In this document: positions 23,797-31,318 of the stretch, piece by piece
Position numbering within the stretch: the stretch's first letter is position 1
How the letters are laid out: each line of letters begins with the position of its first letter
Origin: an uncultured Clostridium sp.
GTDB lineage: Bacteria; Bacillota_A; Clostridia; TANB77; CAG-508
Reading direction: 5' to 3'
Length of the DNA: 35,542 bases
NCBI GenBank assembly: GCA_947382445.1
Contig: CANCZH010000009.1
Span: 1-35,542, forward strand
Program-made: the position numbers and the translations under genes
Notes under the pieces: model-generated
The model's input: only the letters and a program-made list of their open reading frames with translations
Databases searched by the model: none
What the model was told of the DNA's origin: nothing

Positions 23797-25152
23797 ATGG
23801 ATATTAAGAAAAATCAAATTTATGAAGTTGATATAATAGATAATGGATTTAAAGGTGAGGGAATTGCTAAAATAGATAATTTTGCAATTTTTGTTCCAAA
23901 TGCAATTAAAGGTGAGAGAGTGAAAATAAAAATATTAAAGGTTTTGACTTCTCATGCTTTTGCAAAAATCGAAGAAATATTAGAATCATCAAATGACAGA
24001 AAAGATGATGATTGTGATATATATTTTAAATGTGGCGGTTGTGCAATGCGACATATTGATTATAAAAAAACACTTGAAATTAAAAGAGATAGTGTTGTTA
24101 GTACATTAAAAAAGCAAGGAATTGAGGTTAATGTTTGTGATACTATTGGAATGGAGAATCCTTTATTTTATAGAAATAAATTGCAATATCCACTTGGAAA
24201 AGATTTAGATGGAAAACCTGTTATGGGAATTTTTGCAGAGAGAACGCATAGAATTATTCCTACAGAAAAATGTTATATTCAAAATGAGAAATTACAAGAT
24301 GTTGCAAATGGAATTTTTAATTTTGTTAAAGAAAATAAAATTCCTGTTTATGATGAAAGAAAACTTTCTGGAGAGATTAGACATTTAGTTTTAAAAATAG
24401 GTATAAAAACTAATGAAGTTATGGTTGTTATTGTTTCTAATAAAAAGAAAATAAAAAAAGAACAGGAATTAGTTAAGTTTATTTGTAATAATTATCCTTT
24501 TGTTAAAACAATTGTTAAGAATATAAATCCATATGATACTAATGTGATTTTGGGTGAAGAGAATATAGTGTTATTTGGTGATGGATATATTTATGATGAG
24601 CTTCTTGGTTTTAAGTTTAAAATTTCACCAATGTCGTTTTATCAAGTAAATCCTTATCAAACAGAAAAGTTGTATTCTAAAGCTATTGAATATGCAGGAC
24701 TTTCTGGAAATGAGACTGTTTTTGATTTATATTGTGGGATTGGTACTATTGGTATTTGTGCTTCAAAAAATATTAAAAAATTATATGGAATTGAGACTAT
24801 TCCAGAGGCTATTAAAGATGCCGAAAGAAATGTAGATTTGAATGGTATTAGTAATGCAGAATTTTTTGTGGGCGATGTTGAAAAGGCTTTACCAGAGTTT
24901 ATTGAGAAAAATAATATTTCTGCTGATGTTATTTTTGTTGATCCGCCTAGAAAGGGATGTGATAGAAGAGCTATTGAGACTATTCTTGAAATTGAGCCTA
25001 AAAAAGTTGTTTATATTAGTTGCAATCCTGCTACTTTAGCAAGAGATTTGAAGTGGTTTGAGGAGAAGTATGATGTCTTAGAGGTTACTCCTGTTGATAT
25101 GTTTCCATATACAGGACATGTGGAATGCGTAGCAGTGCTTAATCTTAAATAA
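23797..25152 (+). CDS. rlmD: 23S rRNA (uracil-5-)-methyltransferase RlmD/RumA family
   Basis: A 451-aa SAM-dependent m5U methyltransferase for 23S rRNA. The N-terminal TRAM domain (about 1-60) is followed by the iron-sulfur Cys motif (CDIYFKCGGCAMRH, plus TEKC further on), the SAM site VFDLYCGIGTIGI, the motif FVDPPRKGCD, and the catalytic ISCNPATLARDL with nucleophile Cys. The C-terminus reads TGHVECVAVLNLK. The 3' end of this gene is a known integration site for mobile elements in Firmicutes; here an integrase gene lies just downstream and a second copy of the gene's 3' end is found at 30674-30697. Confidence 0.94.
   Translation: MDIKKNQIYEVDIIDNGFKGEGIAKIDNFAIFVPNAIKGERVKIKILKVLTSHAFAKIEEILESSNDRKDDDCDIYFKCGGCAMRHIDYKKTLEIKRDSVVSTLKKQGIEVNVCDTIGMENPLFYRNKLQYPLGKDLDGKPVMGIFAERTHRIIPTEKCYIQNEKLQDVANGIFNFVKENKIPVYDERKLSGEIRHLVLKIGIKTNEVMVVIVSNKKKIKKEQELVKFICNNYPFVKTIVKNINPYDTNVILGEENIVLFGDGYIYDELLGFKFKISPMSFYQVNPYQTEKLYSKAIEYAGLSGNETVFDLYCGIGTIGICASKNIKKLYGIETIPEAIKDAERNVDLNGISNAEFFVGDVEKALPEFIEKNNISADVIFVDPPRKGCDRRAIETILEIEPKKVVYISCNPATLARDLKWFEEKYDVLEVTPVDMFPYTGHVECVAVLNLK
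25116..25139 (+). repeat. rlmD 3'-end sequence, left copy (possible old att site)
   Basis: Bases 25116-25139 (ACATGTGGAATG...AGTGCT, coding HVECVAV) recur at 30674-30697 with 23 of 24 identities. Confidence 0.7.
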
Positions 25153-25213
25153 CTTTGAAATTGTTTCTACTGTAAGGATAGATAGATTAAATGTTAGAAA
25201 ATTTATTTTATAT

Positions 25214-25238
25214 ATCTAACTAAAATCTAACCAAAGTA
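25214..25238 (+). repeat. Direct repeat, left end (attL candidate)
   Basis: 25 bp, identical to 30505-30529. Each copy itself holds two ATCTAAC units 11 bp apart, which could be the paired integrase core sites. Confidence 0.75.
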
Positions 25239-25281
25239 TAATTTTAATTAAATATAAATTAAATTATGAAAAATTGTAAGT

Positions 25282-25320
25282 AAATCTAGTTTAGAAAAAA
25301 TGCTAAGCTAGATTTTTTTA
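25282..25320. terminator. Hairpin at the integrase 3' end, bidirectional terminator
   Basis: AAATCTAGTTTAG (25282-25294) pairs with CTAAGCTAGATTT (25303-25315) over 13 positions, with one G-T. T-runs follow on the plus strand; the integrase stop codon lies in the stem. Confidence 0.8.
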
Positions 25321-26600
25321 TTATTAAAACTAAAAGCAGAAGATATAGCTTCAGCAGATAGTATTTTTGAATTTATATCTAAATGAGCATATACATTAGC
25401 AGTAGTAGAAAAATCAGAATGACCAAGCCATTCTTGAATAGCTTTCATAGACACATTTCTTGCTAACAATAAACTAGCACAAGAATGTCTTAAATCGTGA
25501 AAACGAATATGCCTTAAACCACTATTTTTAAGTAAAAGCGGGAAATGTCTTGTAACATAATCAGGTTTTATGATAGAGCCATCAGGATTCAAGCAAACAT
25601 ATTCTTCATATTTAGTATTGTAGCTTTTCTTAAATTTCCTTTTATAATATTTTTGTTGTTTTTTAGCTGTTTCTAAGGCAATTATAATTTCATCAGTTAA
25701 AGGCAAAGTTCTATGACTAGCATTTGTTTTAGTTCTATCTTTAGCCAAAATCCTATTTGTACCTTTTATTTTAACTTCTACAATAGTGTGTTTAATTGTA
25801 ATTGTTTTATTTTCAAAATCAATAGCAGACCATTTTAGACCTAAAACTTCACTTCTTCTTAAACCATAAAAAGCTGTAAGTAAAATGACTAAATGAAGTG
25901 GATCATTTTTTGATTTCTCAAAAAGTGTATTTAATTCATTTTCAGAATAGAATGAGCCAACGAAAATATTTTTCTTAGGTCGTTTTACTTTGTCAGCAGG
26001 ATTATTAACAATTAAATCATTTTTAAAAGCGTAATCAAGTGATTTTCTAATAATAGCATGATAACGAATAACAGTAGTAGGTTTTAGTCCATCGGCTAAT
26101 AAAATATCATAAAAGTTTTGTATATGTATAGGTTCAAGTTCTAATAGTTTAATAGGGTTAAAAGTAAAATAATTTTTAATTCTTGAATTAATCATTTGTA
26201 AATGAGATGTATAAGTAGTTAATTCAAGATTACTTTTTACTTTTTCAATCCATAATTGTAGGTAGTCAAAATAAAGAATATTTTCATCATAATATTTGCG
26301 AGAATCCATCATATGCAATTTTTCTCTAAATAGCATATACTTTTTAACTTGTTCATCATTTTCTTGTTTAATACGTTCTTGCAAATTAAAAGATTTTTCA
26401 AATTGTTCTCTATATTCTTCAGCTTTTTGTAAAGCTTGTCTTTTATTGCCACGAGCAACTTTAATTCCAGTTGATACCCATTTTTGTTTTCTCTTATTAT
26501 TATCATCTTTGTAATTTATTACTGCTTGATATATATTATTTTTTTCATGTAAACTAACGGTTATATTTTGTTTTCGTAGGCTTTCTGTTACATTTTGCAT
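25308..26600 (-). CDS. Tyrosine recombinase / integrase
   Basis: A 430-aa phage/ICE-type site-specific recombinase. The N-terminus (about 15-65) has the arm-binding beta fold (YQAVINYKDDNNKRKQKWVS). The core-binding SAM-like domain runs about 110-200 (YFDYLQLWIEKVK ... TTVIRYHAIIRKSLDYAF). The catalytic domain contains R248 (YGLRRSEVLGLKW), H368-R371 (HDLRHS), H394 (LGHSD) and the nucleophile Y404 (NVYAHLD), so all catalytic positions are intact. It should excise and integrate the flanking element. Its C-terminus faces the left repeat. An excisionase-like gene lies 90 nt upstream on the same strand. Confidence 0.95.
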   Translation of the reverse strand: MQNVTESLRKQNITVSLHEKNNIYQAVINYKDDNNKRKQKWVSTGIKVARGNKRQALQKAEEYREQFEKSFNLQERIKQENDEQVKKYMLFREKLHMMDSRKYYDENILYFDYLQLWIEKVKSNLELTTYTSHLQMINSRIKNYFTFNPIKLLELEPIHIQNFYDILLADGLKPTTVIRYHAIIRKSLDYAFKNDLIVNNPADKVKRPKKNIFVGSFYSENELNTLFEKSKNDPLHLVILLTAFYGLRRSEVLGLKWSAIDFENKTITIKHTIVEVKIKGTNRILAKDRTKTNASHRTLPLTDEIIIALETAKKQQKYYKRKFKKSYNTKYEEYVCLNPDGSIIKPDYVTRHFPLLLKNSGLRHIRFHDLRHSCASLLLARNVSMKAIQEWLGHSDFSTTANVYAHLDINSKILSAEAISSAFSFNNKKI

Positions 26601-26690
26601 AAATAACTCCTTTCGTTCATAACAGAATTAAATTTACCTACTATTTATAATATTGGAATTATAATAGCACAGATTTAATCAAAAATCTAG

Positions 26691-26909
26691 TTATGAGCAA
26701 CTTTTTTCAGTAAGATATAAAATTACATCAGTTTTGGCAATTTTGTATTGTCGACCAATTTTAATGGACTTTATAATATTATTCTGCAATAGATGATAAG
26801 CTAATTTTTTACTAATACAACCTAACATTGTCTGTAGTTTTTTAACATTCACAACATCAGGATAATTTTTAAACATAGATTTATAATATTTTTGAGAATT
26901 GCTACACAT
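26691..26909 (-). CDS. Excisionase-like winged-helix protein
   Basis: A 72-aa protein using the ATG at 26909, which lies 6 nt after GGAGGT; a nearer ATG 6 nt earlier directly abuts the RBS and longer starts lack one. The core (VNVKKLQTMLGCISKKLAYH then IKSIKIGRQYKIAKTDVILYL) follows the excisionase/MerR-type helix-turn-helix plus wing pattern, with the G-R-x-Y-K-I wing typical of Tn916-like Xis. It likely directs the neighbouring integrase toward excision. Confidence 0.75.
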   Translation of the reverse strand: MCSNSQKYYKSMFKNYPDVVNVKKLQTMLGCISKKLAYHLLQNNIIKSIKIGRQYKIAKTDVILYLTEKSCS

Positions 26910-27060
26910 TTTCATACCTCCAACAAGTAAAATATATTTATAAGAAAAGTATAGCAATTTAATTTTTAAAAGTATACTGCAGGATTTTGCAATGTTTTTG
27001 CAAAATCTTATGTTAAATAATAAAAAAGTTTAGTTTGGTTTAGTTTAGTCAGATTCTTTC

Positions 27061-27100
27061 TCTAACTCTATATCTAGTTCTAGCTCTAGATCTTTCTCTC
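27061..27100. repeat. Degenerate TCTA(G)-rich tract
   Basis: A run of loosely repeated TCTAACTC, TCTAGTTC, TAGCTC and TAGATC units ending in a pyrimidine stretch, in the control region between excisionase and the MazF-like gene. Contains the palindrome CTCTAGATCT-like core. Function not evident; could be integrase arm-type sites. Confidence 0.45.
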
Positions 27101-27109
27101 CGTTACCAA

Positions 27110-27295
27110 TTCGTTACTTGTGCGTTACAATGTAACACCAAACTTTGTAATGCAGTAACAGCAATATTTAAAAAAAAGTGAAAATTCTATTTGCGTTACT
27201 ATTTTGTTACAATGTAACGTTTTGAAAAATTTAGAAATATAGACAATTTAACATTATGAAACAATAAAAAAGCAAAAAAATTTGTTACAAGTAAC
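27110..27295. repeat. Cluster of GTTAC inverted repeats (operator-like)
   Basis: GTTAC-AAT-GTAAC occurs twice (27124-27136 and 27206-27218) and GTTAC-AA-GTAAC once (27284-27295). Half sites CGTTACC/CGTTACT (about 27100-27118 and 27194-27199), GTAAT..GTAAC (about 27147-27159) and GTAAAATAGTAAC (overlapping the promoter) add to the cluster. Within the 410-bp gap between excisionase and the MazF-like gene this is a dense set of binding sites for one dimeric protein. Confidence 0.75.
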
Positions 27296-27307
27296 ACTAA
27301 AAACTTA

Positions 27308-27336
27308 TTGTAAAATAGTAACAAAGGTAGTATAAT
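27308..27336 (+). promoter_or_regulatory. Promoter of the MazF-like gene
   Basis: TTGTAA (27308-27313), 17-nt spacer, TATAAT (27331-27336), 31 nt before the TTG start. A GTAAAATAGTAAC half-site pair overlaps the -35/spacer, so the promoter is probably repressed by the GTTAC-site binder. Confidence 0.8.
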
Positions 27337-27367
27337 TTAAACACATTATAAGAAAAGAGGTAATTTA

Positions 27368-28129
27368 TTGAATAAAGAAGATGTAATCAAAAACAAAAAT
27401 GAAGCAATAAAAATGATGACAGATTATTTAGATAATTGTTTAGCAATAGATGATAATTCTAATATAAAGAAAGTTAATCTAATTTCATATTGGCAAAAAG
27501 ATTATATAAATTATATTAAAGATGAAAAAAATTTTAATCCTATAAATTTAAAGACATATGAAAGAGGAGATATAATTAAAGTAAATTTAGGATTTAATAT
27601 TGGAAGTGAACTAGGTGGATTACATTATTGTGTTGTAATAGATAAGAAAAATAATAGAAATTCACCAGTAGTTACAGTAATTCCATTATCATCTCAAAAG
27701 ACAGATAAAATTAATAAAAACTCTATTATGTTAGGAAATGATATTTATAATAAGTTGGTAGAGAAATCAAATAAATTATTAGAAGATAGTAAAATAGAAA
27801 TAGAAGAAAATAAAAATAAGTTACTAATTGAAACTAAAAAACTAACAGAAAATAATGCAACATCAGATGAAATTTATTTAAAAACTACTGAATTAAACAA
27901 TAATATAACAGAAGCTTATAAAAAATTAGAATTAGCTGAAAAAATAAATAAAGAAGTGCAAAAGATGAAATCTGGAAGTATTGCTATAATAAATCAAATA
28001 AGAGTAATTAGTAAACAAAGGATTTATGATCCAAAAACAGAGTTTGATATTTTGTCAGGAATAAAACTATCTAATGAAAATTTAGATTTGATAGATGAAA
28101 AAATCAGAAAAATGTTTATAAAAAATTGA
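27368..28129 (+). CDS. MazF/PemK-like protein with long coiled-coil insertion
   Basis: A 253-aa protein starting at TTG (RBS AGAGG). After a helical N-terminal extension of about 65 aa comes the MazF/PemK core: YERGDIIKVNLGFNIGSELG then HYCVVIDKKN and TVIPLSS. Roughly residues 120-205 are a Lys/Glu/Leu/Asn-rich coiled coil inserted in the fold, and the core resumes with KSGSIAIINQIRVISKQRIY. MazF proteins are RNA-cleaving toxins. No antitoxin-like ORF lies next to it, so it may act without a classic partner or be controlled by the operator cluster upstream. Proteins of this architecture occur beside integrases in Firmicutes elements. Confidence 0.82.
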   Translation: MNKEDVIKNKNEAIKMMTDYLDNCLAIDDNSNIKKVNLISYWQKDYINYIKDEKNFNPINLKTYERGDIIKVNLGFNIGSELGGLHYCVVIDKKNNRNSPVVTVIPLSSQKTDKINKNSIMLGNDIYNKLVEKSNKLLEDSKIEIEENKNKLLIETKKLTENNATSDEIYLKTTELNNNITEAYKKLELAEKINKEVQKMKSGSIAIINQIRVISKQRIYDPKTEFDILSGIKLSNENLDLIDEKIRKMFIKN

Positions 28130-28138
28130 GTATTTTTC

Positions 28139-28168
28139 TTGACTAAAGTACATAATATATATTATAAT
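28139..28168 (+). promoter_or_regulatory. Promoter with downstream inverted repeat, ncRNA candidate
   Basis: TTGACT (28139-28144), 18-nt spacer, TATAAT (28163-28168). A perfect IR, ATGTATTT-AG-AAATACAT, starts within the -10 region and covers the start site, suggesting an operator. Confidence 0.75.
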
Positions 28169-28169
28169 G

Positions 28170-28473
28170 TATTTAGAAATACATTTGCCATGCAATATAT
28201 TTTATATTGTGTACTGGCACGAAAGAATACACGTTCCTCGTATATAAATATGGGGAATTTATATTTTATAAAATTAACAATATATAGATTAGTAATTGGA
28301 AAATTATTAATCTATTATTTTTTTGCCATTAAATTTCAGAAAAATTTAATGGCAGGATAAGGAAAGCAGAGCATTTCCTATAAATATATAGAAAGACAAA
28401 CTTTCTAATCATCTGTTATGACAAAAATATTGCAGAGAATATGCAGAGTGCGTACACTTCGGTGTATTTTTTG
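28170..28473 (+). ncRNA. Candidate structured non-coding RNA of about 300 nt
   Basis: Between a good promoter and an intrinsic terminator lie five hairpins and no credible ORF. H1 28186-28219 pairs TGCCA..CAATATA with TATATTG..TGGCA. H2 28284-28315 has 14 bp and a GGAA loop. H3 28324-28354 has 13 perfect bp and a 5-nt loop. H4 28360-28379 pairs AGGAAAGC with GC..TTTCCT. H5 28389-28407 has 7 perfect bp. The 5' arms of H1 and H3 both contain TTGCCAT, so H1's 5' arm could instead pair with H3's 3' arm, allowing two alternative folds. The next gene has its own promoter after the terminator, so this looks like an independent transcript. I do not recognise it as a known RNA class. Confidence 0.6.
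28453..28472 (+). terminator. Intrinsic terminator with UUCG loop
   Basis: TACAC-TTCG-GTGTA followed by six T. Ends the structured RNA. Confidence 0.88.
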
Positions 28474-28507
28474 TTAAAAAGTATTGAAAACTAAGAATTT
28501 GCTTCGC

Positions 28508-28536
28508 TTGTAAAATTGTAAAAATTATGCTAAAAT
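28508..28536 (+). promoter_or_regulatory. Promoter of the APH-like gene
   Basis: TTGTAA (28508-28513), 17-nt spacer, TAAAAT (28531-28536), 42 nt before the start codon. Confidence 0.65.
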
Positions 28537-28578
28537 ATGAAAAATTAATATAAGATTTTAATAAAAAAAGAGGAAAAA

Positions 28579-29442
28579 ATGGAAGAATTAATAAAAGATA
28601 AATTTGATTTAGAAGTTAAAAGTTCGAAAGTAATTGGCGAAGGTTATGATAGCAAAGCATATTTAGTAAATGATGAGTATATTTTCAAAATCAAAATCAG
28701 TGCTAACAAGAAAAAAGGATATGAGAAAGAAAAAGCTGTATTAGATTTTTTAAATAAAAATTTGAAAACACAAATAAAAATACCAAAAATAAATTATATT
28801 TATATTGATGATGAATTATCTATAATAGGTTATAAGAGAATTGATGGGAAATTTTTGAATCCAGAGATATATAAAGATATGAGCAAAGAATCAAAAGAAA
28901 AATTAAAAGTTGATATAGCAAAATTTTTAAAAGATATGCACAATTTAGATTATTCAGAGATAAAAAATTATACAATTGACAATAAACAAAATTGTTTAGA
29001 AGAATATGAATTACTACGAAAAACAATTTACAAAGATCTAACTGCAAAAGAAAAAAATTATATAGAAAATTTTTTTGAAAGACTTAATAATACAACTATA
29101 TTTGAAGATAAAAAATGTATATGTCATAATGATTTTAGTTGTAATCATTTATTATTAGATGATAATGAAAAATTGATTGGAATAATAGACTTTGGAGATT
29201 CTGGAATTATTGATGAATATTGCGATTTTATTTATTTGTTAGAAGATAGTACTGAAGAAATAGGAAAAGATTTTGGTAAAGATATTTTAAAACTATATGG
29301 AGATATTGATATAAAAAAAGCCAAAGAATATCAAGAGCTCGTAAATAAATACTATCCAATAGAAACAATAGTTTATGGAATAAAGAATAATAGAAAAGAT
29401 TTTATCGAGAAAGGGAGAAAAATTTTAAATGAAAGATGTTAA
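28579..29442 (+). CDS. APH(2'')-like aminoglycoside phosphotransferase family protein
   Basis: A 287-aa kinase of the APH fold. The order of motifs is close to APH(2'')-type enzymes: [19 protein letters not shown] nucleotide loop, catalytic loop HNDFSCNH (H183, D185, N189), metal-binding IIDFGD (D204), then [18 protein letters not shown], a stretch that parallels APH(2'') closely. It would phosphorylate a hydroxyl of an aminoglycoside or a related small molecule. RBS AGAGGAAAAA. The downstream GNAT starts inside its last codons (14-nt overlap), so the two are coupled. Actual drug range cannot be stated from the sequence. Confidence 0.8.
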   Translation: MEELIKDKFDLEVKSSKVIGEGYDSKAYLVNDEYIFKIKISANKKKGYEKEKAVLDFLNKNLKTQIKIPKINYIYIDDELSIIGYKRIDGKFLNPEIYKDMSKESKEKLKVDIAKFLKDMHNLDYSEIKNYTIDNKQNCLEEYELLRKTIYKDLTAKEKNYIENFFERLNNTTIFEDKKCICHNDFSCNHLLLDDNEKLIGIIDFGDSGIIDEYCDFIYLLEDSTEEIGKDFGKDILKLYGDIDIKKAKEYQELVNKYYPIETIVYGIKNNRKDFIEKGRKILNERC

Positions 29443-29857
29443 ATTTTTTAGAATAAATGAAGAGAATATGAATTTTATACCTAATATAATAAGTATAGAT
29501 AATGAAGATATTTTAAAGGAAGATATAGAAAAGTTTATTATAGACAAAGATAATTATTGTTTTATAGGAATGAGTGAAAATAAAGTAGTTGCATTTTTAT
29601 ATGGTTATGGAATGTTAAGACCAAATGGAAAATCAATGTTTTATATACATTCAGTTGATGTTATTTTAGAATACCAAAATAAAGGTATAGGAACAAAATT
29701 AATGGAATATGTGTTGAAATATATTAGAGATGAAAAAAGATATTATAAATTTTTTGTATTAACAGAAGATGAAAATATAAAGGCTTGCAAAGTATATCAA
29801 AAATATGCAAATAAAGAAGGACAAGTGTTATTTAGTAAAAGTTTAGAAGAGGTGTGA
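29429..29857 (+). CDS. GNAT acetyltransferase, possibly aminoglycoside AAC(3)-like
   Basis: A 142-aa GCN5-related acetyltransferase with the acetyl-CoA loop [10 protein letters not shown] (Q-x-x-G-I-G) preceded by FYIHSVDV, and a C-terminal [14 protein letters not shown] helix. The arrangement resembles small AAC(3)-I enzymes, but so do many GNATs. RBS GGGAG lies within the APH-like gene. Overlap with an APH(2'')-like gene recalls the clinically known fused AAC-APH pair, in opposite order and as separate chains. The next gene starts 3 nt after its stop. Confidence 0.75.
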   Translation: MKDVKFFRINEENMNFIPNIISIDNEDILKEDIEKFIIDKDNYCFIGMSENKVVAFLYGYGMLRPNGKSMFYIHSVDVILEYQNKGIGTKLMEYVLKYIRDEKRYYKFFVLTEDENIKACKVYQKYANKEGQVLFSKSLEEV

Positions 29858-29860
29858 TAG

Positions 29861-30458
29861 ATGGTAAAAGTTCTATTTACAGGGGGAGCTGGTGCTCGGA
29901 AAGACAAGCATAATTGAATATCTAAAAAAATATTTTGAAAATAAAGGCTATGATGTGTTTATAGTAAATGAAGTTCCTACAATGCTTTTAAATAATGGTT
30001 TCAACTCCAAAAGATGTGGAAAATTCAATTTTTTAGAACTAATTGCAAAAATTGAATTATCTTTAGGAAATATTTTAGAAAAGGAAGCTAATGACTCTAT
30101 AAATGAAAATAAAATAATGTTTTGGGATAAATGTCCGATAGATAATTTAGCTTTTATTGACAGAGATGAATTAGATATTATGCTAAAAAAATTAAATACT
30201 TCTTATAGTGAAATTATAAATTCATATGATTTAATCATTCATTTAGAAACAATAGCAAAAGATTATCCAGAGTTATATACTAATGAAACTAATAAAAATA
30301 GAACTTTAGATAAAGATTTAGCTATTAAGCGAAATGATAGATTATTAGAAGCTTATAATGACTGTACGAAAAGAGTTATTATTAATTGTTATAAAGATGT
30401 AAAAGATAAACAAGAAAAGGTTATAGAAGAAATAGAGAAAATATTAGCTAATAGTTAG
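29861..30458 (+). CDS. P-loop (AAA/kinase-like) ATPase, frame broken by +1 nt at a CGG codon
   Basis: It starts at ATG 29861 (RBS AGAGGTG) as MVKVLFTGGAGA, then an in-frame CGG (29897-29899) followed by A; frame zero stops 4 codons later. Skipping the C gives GKTSIIEYLKKYF and an open frame to 30458, in all about 199 aa. The joined segment GGAGAGKTS is a perfect Walker A motif (G-x-x-x-x-G-K-T/S) with the Gly supplied by GGA. Later segments (FWDKCPIDNLAF, a DxxxxD-like acceptor region, YDLIIHLET as Walker-B-like strand, and NRTLDKDLAIKRNDRLLEAY as lid) fit a nucleotide- or metabolite-kinase-like AAA protein. A separate start at GTG 29892 would lose half of the Walker A. Confidence 0.85.
29897..29900 (+). 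other. CGG-A frameshift site 3 (P-loop ATPase)
   Basis: In-frame codon 13 is CGG, preceded by GCT and followed by A. Skipping C gives GGA and completes the Walker A glycine. Confidence 0.85.
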
Positions 30459-30504
30459 AGAAAAATTAATATTATAAATAGCAAGTATTCTGTTATGTAA
30501 AAAC

Positions 30505-30529
30505 ATCTAACTAAAATCTAACCAAAGTA
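30505..30529 (+). repeat. Direct repeat, right end (attR candidate)
   Basis: 25 bp identical to 25214-25238, 46 nt after the stop of the P-loop ATPase gene. Confidence 0.75.
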
Positions 30530-30645
30530 AAAATAATTGACAAAATAACCTAAAATTTTAGAAATATTTATACTACTAAAATTTATCAAAAAAATGTTAA
30601 AAATCATTATAATTTCAAGGCTTTAAAGTTACTTAACGTACCCTA

Positions 30646-30665
30646 AAAAATCTTAAAAGATTTTT
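30646..30665. terminator. Symmetric A/T hairpin, terminator-like
   Basis: AAAAATCTT (30646-30654) pairs with AAGATTTTT (30657-30665). It would work weakly in both directions and lies between the element end and the rlmD-tail copy. Confidence 0.55.
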
Positions 30666-30674
30666 ACATGAAAA

Positions 30675-30722
30675 CATGTGGAATGTGTAGCAGTGCTATA
30701 TCTAAAAGATTCGATGCAATAG
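30675..30722 (+). pseudogene. Orphan 3' end of an rlmD-type gene
   Basis: Reads HVECVAVLYLKDSMQ then TAG, matching the C-terminus of RlmD (HVECVAVLNLK), without any upstream part of the gene. The DNA at 30674-30697 is 23/24 identical to the end of rlmD at 25116-25139. Best explained as the displaced original rlmD end after integration of an element into the gene, i.e. an attR. Confidence 0.7.
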
Positions 30723-30887
30723 TTGAGTTTACTGCTTTTGAGAATTTTATTAGTTTTGAGAGAAAAGGTAAAAATAAAGTTAAAAGAATAGAAAATGATA
30801 AATATTATTATTGGAGCATTAGAAAATGAGTATAATAAACAAATAGAGAAAAGGAAAAATATTATAGTGATAATTGAGGAGAAAGTC

Positions 30888-31292
30888 ATGAATAGAAGAA
30901 TTATTGTAAGTGCATTAATAAAATGCAAAGATAAATATTTGTTTATAAAGCAAGATAAAAAAGGTGGAGCATATCAAGATTGTTTACACATTGTTGGAGG
31001 AGGTTTAGAAGATAATGAAACATTAGAAGAAGCTATAAAAAGAGAAGTAATGGAAGAAGTACATATAGAGTTAGATAAAGTAATACCGTTTGACTTCGAT
31101 AGTGATATTTTAATGTACAAAGGTGAGATGACTCAATTAATTTTTTTAAGATTTACAGCGGAAATAGAAGAATTTACTGGATATGCTGATTCTGATGCAA
31201 AAGAGATAATATGGTTAGAAAAAGAAGAAATATTAAATTATAAACATAATGAGCCATCTATGAGATTTCTTAAGAAATTGAAGTTAATATAG
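30888..31292 (+). CDS. Nudix hydrolase
   Basis: A 134-aa protein starting at ATG 30888 (RBS GAGGAGAA); the longer in-frame start at 30795 has no RBS. The Nudix box is GGLEDNETLEEAIKREVMEE followed by VHIEL, with the G-x5-E-x7-R-E-x2-E-E catalytic residues in place; the usual terminal Gly is His. It would hydrolyse a nucleoside diphosphate derivative. First of an array of one-way small genes, immediately before a decayed Nudix copy. Confidence 0.88.
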   Translation: MNRRIIVSALIKCKDKYLFIKQDKKGGAYQDCLHIVGGGLEDNETLEEAIKREVMEEVHIELDKVIPFDFDSDILMYKGEMTQLIFLRFTAEIEEFTGYADSDAKEIIWLEKEEILNYKHNEPSMRFLKKLKLI

Positions 31293-31318
31293 TAAAAATG
31301 AATTGAAAGGTAACAAAC

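Larger units (their letters stand above)
25214..30529. mobile_element. Integrated element of about 5.3 kb bounded by 25-bp direct repeats
   Basis: A perfect 25-bp direct repeat lies at 25214-25238 and 30505-30529. The left copy is 62 nt after the rlmD stop and 70 nt from the end of a tyrosine integrase gene that points at it, the usual int-att arrangement. Inside: integrase, excisionase-like protein, an operator-rich control region, a MazF-like gene, a probable non-coding RNA, and an APH-like, a GNAT and a P-loop kinase gene. No relaxase, coupling protein, replication or capsid gene is present, so it is either a mobilisable island relying on a helper or a decayed remnant. Confidence 0.75.

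Noticed and set aside
27061..27295. CRISPR array or iteron origin
   Set aside because: Repeats are short palindromes at irregular spacing without unique spacers, and no replication or Cas gene is near.
28139..28360. Possible 73-aa ORF starting within the promoter before the structured RNA
   Set aside because: It starts with a TTG that is the -35 box, has no RBS, and runs through several perfect hairpins; composition is not protein-like.
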